Shown piece after piece: positions 1 through 8,088 of a DNA stretch of 64,000 nt. Below the pieces are notes generated by a model. That model had not been told where the DNA came from. It worked only from the letters and a program-made list of their open reading frames with translations, and did not search any database. Location of the stretch: NCBI GenBank assembly GCA_028704945.1, contig JAQWEL010000005.1, positions 45,683 to 109,682 of the forward strand, in the 5' to 3' direction. A program made the translations under genes and the position numbers. Within the stretch, counting starts at the first letter, position 1, and every line of letters starts with the position of its first letter. The DNA is from Patescibacteria group bacterium (GTDB lineage: Bacteria; Patescibacteriota; Patescibacteriia; Patescibacteriales; Patescibacteriaceae).

Positions 1-2
1 AA

Positions 3-854
3 TTATTTTTGGCAATGTTCACAATAATGTGTTCCTCGCCCACCTAAGCGTATTTTTTTAATAGCTTGTCCGCACTTAAAGCATTTTTTTTCGTAACGAC
101 CATAAACTTGCAAATATTTTACAAAATTTCCTTGCCGACCCTTAGCGTCGCGATAATCAGAAAAAGAAGTACCTCGATATTTGATAGATTTTTTTAAAAC
201 AGCTTTAATCGATTGATATAATTTTTTCCATTCAATCTCGGAAATATCGGTTATCAACCTAAGCGGTCTGATACCAGCCGAATAAAGCGATTCATCAACA
301 TAGATATTACCCAAGCCGGCAACCAAAGTTTGATTAAGTAGGGCTGTTTTAATCTTAGTCTTGCGTCCTTGAAAAACCGCTCTAAATTTTGCATAACTGA
401 AATCTTTAGCTAACGGCTCAAGGCCTGATTTAGCTTCATATTCTGCCAATTCTTTTTTATCAAGCAATCTTAACCAACCAAATTTTCTGACATCATTAAA
501 ATAAAGTTTTTGGGAACCAAATTTAATAATCGCCCTTGTAAACTTATTGGGTAAATCCATGCCGGCACCAACAATCGGATGTCCGCCACTAAATAAATTA
601 TTCTTGTCCCGCCAAACCAACTGGCCCGTCATTTTTAAATGAATTAATAAAAATAAATCACCAAAATCTATTATAATTGTCTTAGCCCTTCGTCTGACAG
701 TTTTAACTTTTTTATTTTTTAATTTATTCAAGAAAATAGCTGGGGTTACATTTAAAGATTTTTTCCAAAACAAATCAATACCGGTAACACTCTTGCCAGG
801 CAAGACGTCTTTTAAATCATTAACGATTGTTTCTACTTCTGGCAACTCTGGCAT
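3..854 (-). CDS. mutM: formamidopyrimidine-DNA glycosylase
   Basis: Base-excision repair enzyme that removes oxidised purines such as 8-oxoguanine and then nicks the abasic site. At 283 residues it has the usual length. It begins MPELPEVE, so Pro2 is the Schiff-base nucleophile and Glu3 the catalytic acid. The LKMTGQL turn near residue 75 carries the conserved lysine. The helix-two-turn-helix region shows LVAGLGNIYVDE. The C-terminal zinc finger has Cys258, Cys261, Cys278 and Cys281, with Arg273 in the lesion-contacting loop. The start lies 3 nt past the stop of the upstream PfkB kinase, so the two are probably cotranscribed. The intact N-terminus and finger favour MutM over Nei. Confidence 0.97.
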   Translation of the reverse strand: MPELPEVETIVNDLKDVLPGKSVTGIDLFWKKSLNVTPAIFLNKLKNKKVKTVRRRAKTIIIDFGDLFLLIHLKMTGQLVWRDKNNLFSGGHPIVGAGMDLPNKFTRAIIKFGSQKLYFNDVRKFGWLRLLDKKELAEYEAKSGLEPLAKDFSYAKFRAVFQGRKTKIKTALLNQTLVAGLGNIYVDESLYSAGIRPLRLITDISEIEWKKLYQSIKAVLKKSIKYRGTSFSDYRDAKGRQGNFVKYLQVYGRYEKKCFKCGQAIKKIRLGGRGTHYCEHCQK

Positions 855-857
855 AAA

Positions 858-1889
858 CTACTTTTTCCACTTCTTGGGCGTTTTAAATAAAATTTTTATA
901 TCACTGGCATCTAACAGGCCATTTTGAGCGCCTAATTTGCTAATAACCGAAGATGCATTCCAAGCAGCTAAATAAAGCGCTTTTTTAATATCATAATCAA
1001 ATAATTTCAAACCAGCCGCAAAACTAGACCCAAAAGCATCGCCGAGACCGGTAGTGTCTTCTTTGTGTTGGTTATCAATAACTGGCTGATAATAATATTT
1101 TTGTCCATCATAAGCATCCGCTCCATGTTCACCGTTAGTGATTACCACAACACGCGGACCCCATGATTTAATGACATTCAAAAGATTAACAGAGCTGACC
1201 AAAAAATCGTAAGATTTGGTGGCGTGTTCGGGATCGGACAAAACAATTTTAATTGCTTCGTCCTTATTCATGGTTAATACTTCAATATTTTTTAAATATT
1301 TTTTATAAGTTTTAAAACCATCTTGAATCTGTTTTTCACCGGGATTCCAAGCAATCTTAACTGACCTGTCAACCGACACAATCTTTTCCATATTTTTTTC
1401 CCAATCACCGGTCATACTGGTAACAAACAACCAATCAGATTGATTAAATTTAGAAATATCTTTATCGGTTATTTCTAACTTAGCATTGGCTGCTCGATAA
1501 GAAAAAGCAACATGTTCATTACCGGTGCCAATCACTATAAAAGAAAATCCAGAAATATCGTCAGTTATTTTTTTAGCTAAAGTTATATCAATCTTAAACT
1601 TTTTAAGATTATCGATAATTCTTTTGCCTCGATCGTCTCCTCCGTAAGTTATATAGCCGCCGACTTTTAGACCCAAAAGAGACAAGCAAACAGCTGTATT
1701 GGCAGCGCCGCCACCAAAAGTTATAAACGCTTTAGAAACATTAACTTTTGTGCCATAATCAAAGGCCAAAAACGGATTACCGGCCGCATTGTCTTTATTG
1801 GCGATTAAATGATAATCATCAATATACATGCTAATATCTTCGGTCGAGCCGCCAACAGTAATAAAATCAAATTTTTTGATTAATGACAT
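858..1889 (-). CDS. PfkB-family carbohydrate/nucleoside kinase
   Basis: Cytoplasmic kinase of the ribokinase/adenosine kinase fold, 343 residues. The family signatures are GGGAANTA in the first quarter and DTTGLGDAFGSSFAAG near the C-terminus, where the Asp of GLGDAFG is the catalytic base. An NPGE-type segment lies mid-protein. The substrate cannot be read from sequence; adenosine, ribose or another sugar is possible. The frame stays open to 1916, but a promoter -10 box lies at 1907-1912, so the ATG at 1889 is the only start compatible with it. The deduced leader is about 11 nt and has no Shine-Dalgarno sequence. It probably forms a two-gene transcript with mutM. Confidence 0.88.
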   Translation of the reverse strand: MSLIKKFDFITVGGSTEDISMYIDDYHLIANKDNAAGNPFLAFDYGTKVNVSKAFITFGGGAANTAVCLSLLGLKVGGYITYGGDDRGKRIIDNLKKFKIDITLAKKITDDISGFSFIVIGTGNEHVAFSYRAANAKLEITDKDISKFNQSDWLFVTSMTGDWEKNMEKIVSVDRSVKIAWNPGEKQIQDGFKTYKKYLKNIEVLTMNKDEAIKIVLSDPEHATKSYDFLVSSVNLLNVIKSWGPRVVVITNGEHGADAYDGQKYYYQPVIDNQHKEDTTGLGDAFGSSFAAGLKLFDYDIKKALYLAAWNASSVISKLGAQNGLLDASDIKILFKTPKKWKK

Positions 1890-1906
1890 AATTTTATATG
1901 GTTTTA

Positions 1907-1935
1907 AGTATACCAAATTTTGCGCAAAGCAACAA
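1907..1935 (-). promoter_or_regulatory. sigma70-type promoter of the PfkB kinase-mutM unit
   Basis: On the minus strand, -35 TTGTTG (1930-1935), a 17-nt spacer and -10 TATACT (1907-1912). Transcription would start near 1900, only about 11 nt before the ATG at 1889. It lies just past the lexA terminator. Confidence 0.65.
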
Positions 1936-1950
1936 GTTCAATAATACAAA

Positions 1951-1979
1951 AACATACCAAAAGTCAAGCTTGGTATGTT
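1951..1979 (-). terminator. rho-independent terminator of lexA
   Basis: Perfect 10-bp stem (1951-1960 with 1970-1979) and a 9-nt loop. On the minus strand it is followed by a T-rich run (TTTGTATT). It lies 17 nt beyond the lexA stop. Confidence 0.75.
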
Positions 1980-1996
1980 CTTTACAAATATTTAAT

Positions 1997-2611
1997 TTAA
2001 GCCATTTTTCTAATCAAACCACGGACTATACCTTGAACAATAATATTTTCTGGATAAAACGGTTTGAGTCTTTTATTGGCCGGCTGTAAACGAACTTTAC
2101 CATGCTCTCGATAAAATCGTTTTAAAGTAGCGTATTGATTATCAATCAAAGCTACAACTGTATCACCATTATCTGCTGATTCTCGTTTTTCACAGACCAC
2201 TAAGTCGCCATCCAGAATACCATCTTCGATCATTGAATCTCCAGAAACTTTCAAAACGAACATTGATTCTGGGTTGGTGGCGATACTGGGCGGGACAACA
2301 ATTTTCTCATTGGTTTCAATCGCTTCAATTGGTTCTCCAGCTGTAATCAAGCCAGCCAAAGAAAGTTCAATTGCTTGCGCCCAATTGGTTTTTAATTTAA
2401 CAATCTCAACTGAACGAGCCATGTTGGGCTCATATTTCAAAAAACCTTTCTCCTCTAGCGATTTTACATGTTCGTGGATTGTGGCTGGGCTGGATAGGCC
2501 GAAATGAATACCGATTTCACGATAACTTGGCGCGTAGCCATTGGCATCATCAAAGTCAGCGATAAAATCCAATACTTGTCTTTGACGCTTAGTAAGTTTT
2601 TTGTCCCCCAT
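1997..2611 (-). CDS. lexA: LexA SOS repressor
   Basis: Repressor of the DNA-damage response; RecA-stimulated self-cleavage inactivates it. 204 residues with an N-terminal winged helix-turn-helix (about 1-70) and a C-terminal S24 peptidase domain. The cleavage site is Ala91-Gly92 in LITAGEP, the nucleophile is Ser126 in GDSMIEDG, and the general base is Lys164 in ATLKRF. The ATG at 2611 is chosen because upstream Mets lie inside or beyond the promoter and MGDKKLTKRQRQVL is a standard LexA start. The gene appears monocistronic, with its own promoter, operator and terminator. There is no Shine-Dalgarno sequence in the roughly 22-nt leader. Confidence 0.96.
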   Translation of the reverse strand: MGDKKLTKRQRQVLDFIADFDDANGYAPSYREIGIHFGLSSPATIHEHVKSLEEKGFLKYEPNMARSVEIVKLKTNWAQAIELSLAGLITAGEPIEAIETNEKIVVPPSIATNPESMFVLKVSGDSMIEDGILDGDLVVCEKRESADNGDTVVALIDNQYATLKRFYREHGKVRLQPANKRLKPFYPENIIVQGIVRGLIRKMA

Positions 2612-2639
2612 ATAATTAAAATTAAGTCTTATATTGTAT

Positions 2640-2668
2640 ATTATAATCGAACAAAAAACGAACGTCAA
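2640..2668 (-). promoter_or_regulatory. lexA promoter with embedded LexA-type operator
   Basis: On the minus strand, -35 TTGACG (2663-2668), a 17-nt spacer and -10 TATAAT (2640-2645). The spacer and the end of the -35 hold GTTC-N7-GTTC as a direct repeat (2649-2663). This is the architecture known for LexA boxes in Alphaproteobacteria, and not the GAAC-N4-GTTC inverted repeat of Firmicutes. Its position would let LexA block RNA polymerase, so autoregulation is likely. Confidence 0.72.
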
Positions 2669-2673
2669 GAGTA

Positions 2674-2705
2674 TTTTAAAACCCTTTAAATAAAGGGTTT
2701 TAAAA
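2674..2705 (-). terminator. terminator of the holB-to-pilin operon
   Basis: Perfect 15-bp inverted repeat (2674-2688 with 2691-2705) centred on a 2-nt gap. It sits directly after the stop of the Lcl-domain pilin, with A/T runs on both sides, so it could act in either direction. The minus-strand gene just upstream is the natural user. Confidence 0.7.
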
Positions 2706-3740
2706 TTATTTGCGAATACAACGAACAAAATTTGTATTGGTTTTATCAACTCTGCTGGTTACTGGATTAGACCCATTAAAAGTAACAACAAAAGCTTGGT
2801 TGCTTGAATCTTCCGTACTGCTCCAATAGCTTGGAGAACCTGAAATTCCACCTCTTAATCCGCCAATATTATCATTTGCTTTAGTTAAAAATAATCTTAA
2901 CTCTTCAGATGAAGGTAAATACCAATCCATAAAATCCTTATGAGCCAGATTACTGCAATCTTTAGCAGCGCTAATACCATTTAAACTAATCAATGTGTCA
3001 GTATTTTTAGAACCATCATTAGTGCTGTTAGCAGAAGTAACTAAACCTAAGTCTCCCCATCTTTGTCTATTTTGAGCTCCATCAAAATCAGACGAACAAT
3101 CATTGCCAGCAAAATTACAAGGATGCTGAGGAGTTATCAAATCAAAATTCGAGCCATTGGCGCCACCGATACGATAATTCTTGGCAAACAGAACTCCCCC
3201 ACCGCAGGTAGAGCCTTCACCACAATAACCACAGCAAGGCTTAGATATTTCATTACATTTGCAACCACCTTCTATTCCTGGAACACAGGTAATGGTGGGC
3301 ATAGCCACGCAATCACCGCCAGGTATATTACTAACACCCTGAACTAAACAATATTGAATAACATACGATTTACCATTGGCTGTTTTGGTGTATTTATATT
3401 CTTTATCACCGCAACCACCGGTACCTTCCGTCCTTGGTTTAGGGTTTGATGGAATTGCTTTCATATAAGTTTCTACTCCATCCTTACTGATTAAAGGTTT
3501 ACCAGGAATAAGCTCTTGCGCTTCTGGATAGCCTGCCTCGTTGTTATCATTAGCATAGCGTTCTAACGCATTTTGAAGTTGTCGAATATCATTTAAGCGT
3601 TGAGAATCACGCGCTTGGTTAAAACTCTTGCGAACATAGACTGTAGCAACAACGGAAATTATGCCGATAATCGAAATAACCACCAATATTTCAATCATTG
3701 AAAAGCCGCGTTTATCGGCTAATCCCCCTTTTATTTTCAT
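2706..3740 (-). CDS. type IV pilin-like protein with C-terminal Lcl/DUF1566 domain
   Basis: 344-residue prepilin-like surface protein. The N-terminus has a short basic leader ending KRG, then FSMIEILVVISIIG, the class III signal cut by prepilin peptidase between Gly and Phe; Glu5 of the mature protein is kept. The pilin helix continues to about residue 65 (ARDSQRLNDIRQLQNALERY). A Cys-rich middle (about 140-185) links to a C-terminal Lcl/DUF1566-type domain with WYLPSSEELRLF, SYWSSTE and a final VRCIRK. Such domains are extracellular and C-type-lectin-like, so a minor-pilin adhesin is likely. It is the last gene of its operon, 1 nt after hpf, and is followed by a terminator. A second pilin of this design lies at 8089-9684. 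Confidence 0.85.
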   Translation of the reverse strand: MKIKGGLADKRGFSMIEILVVISIIGIISVVATVYVRKSFNQARDSQRLNDIRQLQNALERYANDNNEAGYPEAQELIPGKPLISKDGVETYMKAIPSNPKPRTEGTGGCGDKEYKYTKTANGKSYVIQYCLVQGVSNIPGGDCVAMPTITCVPGIEGGCKCNEISKPCCGYCGEGSTCGGGVLFAKNYRIGGANGSNFDLITPQHPCNFAGNDCSSDFDGAQNRQRWGDLGLVTSANSTNDGSKNTDTLISLNGISAAKDCSNLAHKDFMDWYLPSSEELRLFLTKANDNIGGLRGGISGSPSYWSSTEDSSNQAFVVTFNGSNPVTSRVDKTNTNFVRCIRK

Positions 3741-3741
3741 A

Positions 3742-4062
3742 TTATTTTCTTTTTAAGGAAATATTCTTTTCCTTATGCTTTATAATTAATTCCTGAGCAT
3801 GATCTTTGACTTTATCAATCGCCTTATACAAATCACTCTCGGTTTTTTCAATTCTAATCATATCGCCTGGTAAAAACAAATTCATTTCAGCGCGAAAAAT
3901 ATCACCCTTTTGATGATGTTTGGTGGTTAGCTCCACTTCAAAATCTATCTTAACCGGTGAAAATTCATTTAAATACTTTTCAAGCATAGCTATTTTATTT
4001 TCAATATAATTTTTAATAGCCTCAGTTGATTCTAAATTTGAATACTTGATATTTAAATTCAT
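3742..4062 (-). CDS. hpf: ribosome hibernation-promoting factor (short form)
   Basis: 106-residue protein of the HPF/RaiA (YfiA) family, which binds the small-subunit decoding region in resting cells and stops translation. The sequence has the family's beta-alpha-beta-beta-beta-alpha pattern, with the conserved ending DLYKAIDKVKDHAQELIIKHKEK. It lacks the C-terminal dimerisation domain of long HPF. It sits between rseP (17 nt away) and the Lcl pilin (1 nt away), all on the minus strand, so it is probably cotranscribed with them. Whether it acts like RaiA or like HPF cannot be told from sequence. Confidence 0.9.
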   Translation of the reverse strand: MNLNIKYSNLESTEAIKNYIENKIAMLEKYLNEFSPVKIDFEVELTTKHHQKGDIFRAEMNLFLPGDMIRIEKTESDLYKAIDKVKDHAQELIIKHKEKNISLKRK

Positions 4063-4079
4063 ATATTTAACTTAAAAAA

Positions 4080-5276
4080 TTATTTAAATAAGCTTAAAAT
4101 CTTACAGCTTAGACAACCCAACTTAGCAATGTCTTTATAAGTAATAAAGACAATTAAACCCAACAGCATGTAAAAGAAAATATTATTGACCAAAGCTTCC
4201 TTTTCATGGGGTAAAGCTTTGCCACGTATTTTCTCTATTATCAAAAATATAATCCTGCCACCATCAAGCGCTGGGATTGGTAAAATATTAATAAAAGCTA
4301 AATTTAAAGACAAGATAGCTGTAAAATTCATCAAATAAACTATTCCCAAATCAGCCATTTGACCAGCCATGGTAGCAATGCCGATTGGACCAGAAACTTC
4401 CGCGGCGACTGATTGGCCGCTGAATAAACTAACCAATAATCCCCAAAAACCTAAAACAATCGCCCAAAAAAGAACAAAAGTTCCTTTAATACCTTTGATT
4501 ATAGCTAAATACCAAGGAAAACGAGTGGTGCCGACATCAATCACAGCAACACCGATACCGCCCTTATTGGTCGAAGGCAAAATAATAGGCGTTATTTTTT
4601 TATCAATAGTCTGTTGACCACGCTTAATTTGATAATTTAATTCTTGGCCATTTTTATCAGAAACAAATTTAGTTAAATCATCAGTATTGACAAAAGCTTG
4701 ATTATTGATTGACGCTATTATATCGCCGGGTTTGATATCTGCTTTTTGGGCTGGCGTACCCTTACTAACTTCAATAATTTGTATTTCATGACTAGAAACT
4801 ATTGCCTTGGGATCGGTATCTTCACTAATCTGTTGAGGAATACCAATCATCATGCTAATAATTAAAATCACCATGGCTAACAAAAAATTCATCACGACTC
4901 CCGCTGCTAAAACAATTATTCTTTGCCAAATAGGTTTAGAAACAAAACTATCTTTAATATCTTCTTTGGCTGCTTTATCTGATTCGCCATTTTCTCCTTT
5001 AATTTTAACAAAGCCACCAAAAGGTATCCAATTCAATGAATAGACCACGCCGTGTTTATTATCTTCTGGCGTCAACTCACGACTGCCGGCAATAAATTTC
5101 CAGAATCTCTTACCATTAGCTTTGGCTGTTTGAACGCCAAAAATACGCGGCGGCAAACCGAAACCAAATTCTTCAGACCAAATTCCAAACTTTTTAGCTG
5201 TTAAAAAATGTCCAAGTTCATGAACAAGTACTAACAAACCAAGTACAAATAAAAATGCAATAAGTGCTGTAAACAT
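4080..5276 (-). CDS. rseP: RIP metalloprotease (site-2 protease)
   Basis: Intramembrane zinc protease of the RseP/S2P family, 398 residues. The first membrane helix carries HELGH (19-23), whose two His and Glu form the metal site. A PDZ domain follows (about 150-225, with GTPAQKADIKPGDIIASIN). The third zinc ligand is in the membrane motif NILPIPALDGGRI near the C-terminus. Family members cut anti-sigma factors or clear leftover signal peptides; the substrate here is unknown. The gene starts 1 nt after frr, a neighbourhood often seen in bacteria, although pyrH, uppS, cdsA and dxr are not alongside. Confidence 0.95.
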   Translation of the reverse strand: MFTALIAFLFVLGLLVLVHELGHFLTAKKFGIWSEEFGFGLPPRIFGVQTAKANGKRFWKFIAGSRELTPEDNKHGVVYSLNWIPFGGFVKIKGENGESDKAAKEDIKDSFVSKPIWQRIIVLAAGVVMNFLLAMVILIISMMIGIPQQISEDTDPKAIVSSHEIQIIEVSKGTPAQKADIKPGDIIASINNQAFVNTDDLTKFVSDKNGQELNYQIKRGQQTIDKKITPIILPSTNKGGIGVAVIDVGTTRFPWYLAIIKGIKGTFVLFWAIVLGFWGLLVSLFSGQSVAAEVSGPIGIATMAGQMADLGIVYLMNFTAILSLNLAFINILPIPALDGGRIIFLIIEKIRGKALPHEKEALVNNIFFYMLLGLIVFITYKDIAKLGCLSCKILSLFK

Positions 5277-5277
5277 A

Positions 5278-5832
5278 TTAAATAGTCATTATATCTTTTT
5301 CTTTCTTATCTTTAATCTCTTTTACTAAGTCATTCTGCTTAGCGACATATTCGTCAAGCTCTTTAATGAAACGAAATTTGTCATCTTCGGATAATTCTTT
5401 GCCAGCGAAAGCTTTCTCAATATCATTCTTAACTTGCTCACGCGCTTGCCTGACCTCAATTCGAGCATCCTCCATTTTAGCGTTCAACTTCTTAACCAAC
5501 TCACGTCTATTTTCTTCAGTTAAGGTTGGAATAGATAATCTTATTTTATCACCCTCATTAACAACGCTAACACCTAAATCAGCTAAAGTGATAGCTTTTT
5601 CAATGTCTTTCAAAACACTTTTATCCCAAGCCGTAATAATCATACTGGAAGAGTCAGCCACATTGATATTGCCCAAAGAGTTCAGGGGTGATCTAGTTCC
5701 GTAAGCTTCAACTTGAACATTATCTAACAGCGCCGGGTTAGCTCTTCCTGTTCGTAAACTGGCAATATCACGCTTAAAAAACTCTAACGCTTTCTGGAAA
5801 TCCTCCTCATGACTAACAATAAATTGATTCAT
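5278..5832 (-). CDS. frr: ribosome recycling factor
   Basis: 184-residue RRF that, with EF-G, splits the post-termination ribosome. It is full length and shows the family core: FKRDIASLRTGRANPALLDNV near the N-terminus and IRLSIPTLTEENRRELVKKL in the middle, followed by the long charged helix. It lies between a lipoprotein gene and rseP, separated by 16 and 1 nt. Confidence 0.97.
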   Translation of the reverse strand: MNQFIVSHEEDFQKALEFFKRDIASLRTGRANPALLDNVQVEAYGTRSPLNSLGNINVADSSSMIITAWDKSVLKDIEKAITLADLGVSVVNEGDKIRLSIPTLTEENRRELVKKLNAKMEDARIEVRQAREQVKNDIEKAFAGKELSEDDKFRFIKELDEYVAKQNDLVKEIKDKKEKDIMTI

Positions 5833-5848
5833 AATATTTAGTTTAATT

Positions 5849-6925
5849 TTAATCTTGGGGTTCGGTCATTACGCCAAGGTAAAGCACACCATCCTTCTTC
5901 GAATCCGGCACGATTACCCAGCCACGCCTCGGACTCGGCAAACGTGAACTTTTCCAAGTTTCACCTCCGTCAAAAGAAGTATAAAAAGTCGTTTCAGTAG
6001 CGTAATAAATTTTTTTAACGTCTTGCTGACTGACAGCTAAAGCATAAATTTTAGCTTGCCTTTCTTCAGTAATGAGTTGCAAAGCAATCCAATCATCACC
6101 ATTATTAACTGTACGCAATAAACCATAATCAGTTGAAACAATCCACAGCCCCGGTTGAACATTTGAAGTGGCAATATTTCTAATTCGCTGAGTGTTTTTA
6201 AAAGGCTTTAAGGAAGCTGCTAAAGACTGCCACGTTTCTCCGCCATCAAAAGTTCTAAACAATCCTTTTGTTTTAGTGCCAGCCATCAACACTCGGCTGT
6301 CTGCCTGACTCATAACTAACTTAGTTACCGGGCTATTTAGAGCCGTTAACCGGCGCCAATTTGTGCCATAATCTTCACTTTTTATAATATAGCCTCTTGA
6401 ATCAGAAATATAAATATTAGCTGGATTATAGTGATCTATTATAACTTTATAAATCAAATAGTCGGACACTTTATTATCAGAATACATTACTTTCCAAGTG
6501 CGCGCGCAATCTTCTGTCCTAAAAAGCTTAGAATTAGACGCGTAATAGATTCGGCACTTTTCCTTAGGGTCAACTGCAATAGAGGCGACCGGCCGTTCGG
6601 TTGTCGCTTTAGAAAATTGCCAAGTATTGGCGCCGTCATAACTGTAATACAAACCATTTTTTAAACTGCCAAAATAAACCGCCTGGTTATCTGATGGATC
6701 TAAAACGATATCAATAGCATCTAAAGGAGCAATGGTTTGCGGTTGGCCGCTAACGGTTGGCACAGCTACTTTCTGAATCCAAGTTTGAGCAAAGTCGTCA
6801 GTTTTAAAAACTCCTCCAGTCAAGCTATTATCAGGTGCGTCGCCACCAAAATTAATAACACAGCCAGACAATGTGGCTGATACAGCTAATAATATAGCAA
6901 TAGTAGCTAATTTTATTTTAAACAT
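5849..6925 (-). CDS. lipoprotein with BNR/sortilin-type beta-propeller repeats
   Basis: 358-residue predicted lipoprotein. It has a hydrophobic signal peptide and the lipobox LSGC with Cys22 as the lipidated residue. The rest is a series of repeats carrying GGETW, YGTNW, GANTW and CARTWKV motifs (Asp-box/BNR and Ycf48-like type), consistent with a six- or seven-bladed propeller facing the cell exterior. No sialidase catalytic residues are evident, so a binding or assembly role is more likely than an enzymatic one. It sits between holB and frr with 2- and 16-nt gaps. Confidence 0.8.
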   Translation of the reverse strand: MFKIKLATIAILLAVSATLSGCVINFGGDAPDNSLTGGVFKTDDFAQTWIQKVAVPTVSGQPQTIAPLDAIDIVLDPSDNQAVYFGSLKNGLYYSYDGANTWQFSKATTERPVASIAVDPKEKCRIYYASNSKLFRTEDCARTWKVMYSDNKVSDYLIYKVIIDHYNPANIYISDSRGYIIKSEDYGTNWRRLTALNSPVTKLVMSQADSRVLMAGTKTKGLFRTFDGGETWQSLAASLKPFKNTQRIRNIATSNVQPGLWIVSTDYGLLRTVNNGDDWIALQLITEERQAKIYALAVSQQDVKKIYYATETTFYTSFDGGETWKSSRLPSPRRGWVIVPDSKKDGVLYLGVMTEPQD

Positions 6926-6927
6926 AT

Positions 6928-7947
6928 TTAATTAATATTTAAAATTACATTTTCTAAAACAAAACGCGGATTAACATTACTCTCAAGCTCCTCTGTCGCC
7001 GAATTCAAACATTCAATCGCCTTAATCATTTTTTCTTTGCCTAAAAATTTAGCTGCTTTATTTATTTTCTCTAACAAAAATCTGTTAACAATCAAATCGT
7101 CATTATTAAAAACAGCTAAAAGCAAATCTCTGACAACGCCCTGCCAAATTTCTAAAATTTCTGTCGCCGTAGCAACAGCTGACTGACCGCTTTCGTCTTT
7201 TTTTAAAATTTCTGACAAGTAATCAAAACGTTCTATATTATCAGCTAAAATAACAGTCAAAAATCCATCAGCTATCCGCCTTCTTCTTTCTAAATAATCT
7301 TTATCTGATAAAAACTTTTCAGCTTTCTTAAAGCTGCCTTGCGACATTGCCGCTAATTCTAAAGCTAAGGCTCTATCAATAGCTTTAGTCGTTTTTAAAT
7401 ATTCAAAAATTTTTTTCTCAACCGTCCGTTTAAAAATAAACACCTGGCTTCTAGAAATAATAGTTTTAGGAATATTTTTCAAAGAATTAGTAATCAAAAT
7501 TAAAACCGTCTTACTGGCCGGCTCCTCCATCGTTTTTAAAAGAGCATTGGCGGAAGCTAAATTCAAATTCTCGGCATTATTAATAATGCCAAATCGATAA
7601 TTACCAAAAGAGCTCATATTAGCCTGACGGATAAATTCCCTAGTTTCCTCAATACTAATATTTTTCTTGTCAGTTTCTTTTTCTAAAAAAAACAAATCGG
7701 GATGATTACCAATATCAACTAAATGACATTGTGGACAGCTATGACAAGCCGTACCGTCGTTATTCGATTCACAAACAATTGATTTAACCAAATTATTAGC
7801 CATCATTCTTTTGCCTAAATCAACCGGGCCGGCAAAGATATAGGCACCCGACAAATTCACGTCTTCTGATTGAACTTTTTTTGATAATCTTGTTAAAACC
7901 TCTTGAATTTTCTCGTTGCCTAAGCTTAAGTCTGTTTTATCTTTCAT
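6928..7947 (-). CDS. holB: DNA polymerase III delta-prime subunit
   Basis: Clamp-loader subunit of the AAA+ fold, about 339 residues from the ATG at 7947. The nucleotide-binding loop is degenerate (GPVDLGKRMM), as expected for delta-prime, which does not hydrolyse ATP. A four-Cys zinc module follows (CESN, then CHSCPQC), then the sensor segment NANLLKTMEEP-like (SANALLKTMEEPA) and the SRC-like SRSQVF. The frame is open to 8010, but the -10 box at 7955-7960 excludes the earlier Mets. First gene of a six-gene run ending with the pilin at 2706. A DnaX (tau/gamma) origin is less likely because the P-loop is altered and the C-terminal region is short. Confidence 0.9.
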   Translation of the reverse strand: MKDKTDLSLGNEKIQEVLTRLSKKVQSEDVNLSGAYIFAGPVDLGKRMMANNLVKSIVCESNNDGTACHSCPQCHLVDIGNHPDLFFLEKETDKKNISIEETREFIRQANMSSFGNYRFGIINNAENLNLASANALLKTMEEPASKTVLILITNSLKNIPKTIISRSQVFIFKRTVEKKIFEYLKTTKAIDRALALELAAMSQGSFKKAEKFLSDKDYLERRRRIADGFLTVILADNIERFDYLSEILKKDESGQSAVATATEILEIWQGVVRDLLLAVFNNDDLIVNRFLLEKINKAAKFLGKEKMIKAIECLNSATEELESNVNPRFVLENVILNIN

Positions 7948-7954
7948 ATATGGC

Positions 7955-7983
7955 ATTATACCATAAAACCATAAAATTTCAAA
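7955..7983 (-). promoter_or_regulatory. promoter of holB, predicted near-leaderless transcript
   Basis: On the minus strand, -35 TTTGAA (7978-7983), a 17-nt spacer and -10 TATAAT (7955-7960). The expected start of transcription (about 7948) falls at or next to the ATG at 7947, so the mRNA may be leaderless. Confidence 0.55.
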
Positions 7984-8017
7984 TAATATTCCCTTAATTA
8001 TTTTGATCAATTTTATA

Positions 8018-8054
8018 TAAAATCCGCCCTATTCAAATGCTAAGACGGATTTTA
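8018..8054 (-). terminator. possible terminator of the FN3-Lcl pilin gene
   Basis: Nine-bp perfect stem (8018-8026 with 8046-8054) and a 19-nt loop, 35 nt past the stop of the pilin at 8089. The tract after the stem is A/T-rich and is not a clean T-run, so termination strength is uncertain. Confidence 0.45.
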
Positions 8055-8088
8055 CAAAAATATTAAACATTAGCTAATTTATTTAAAA

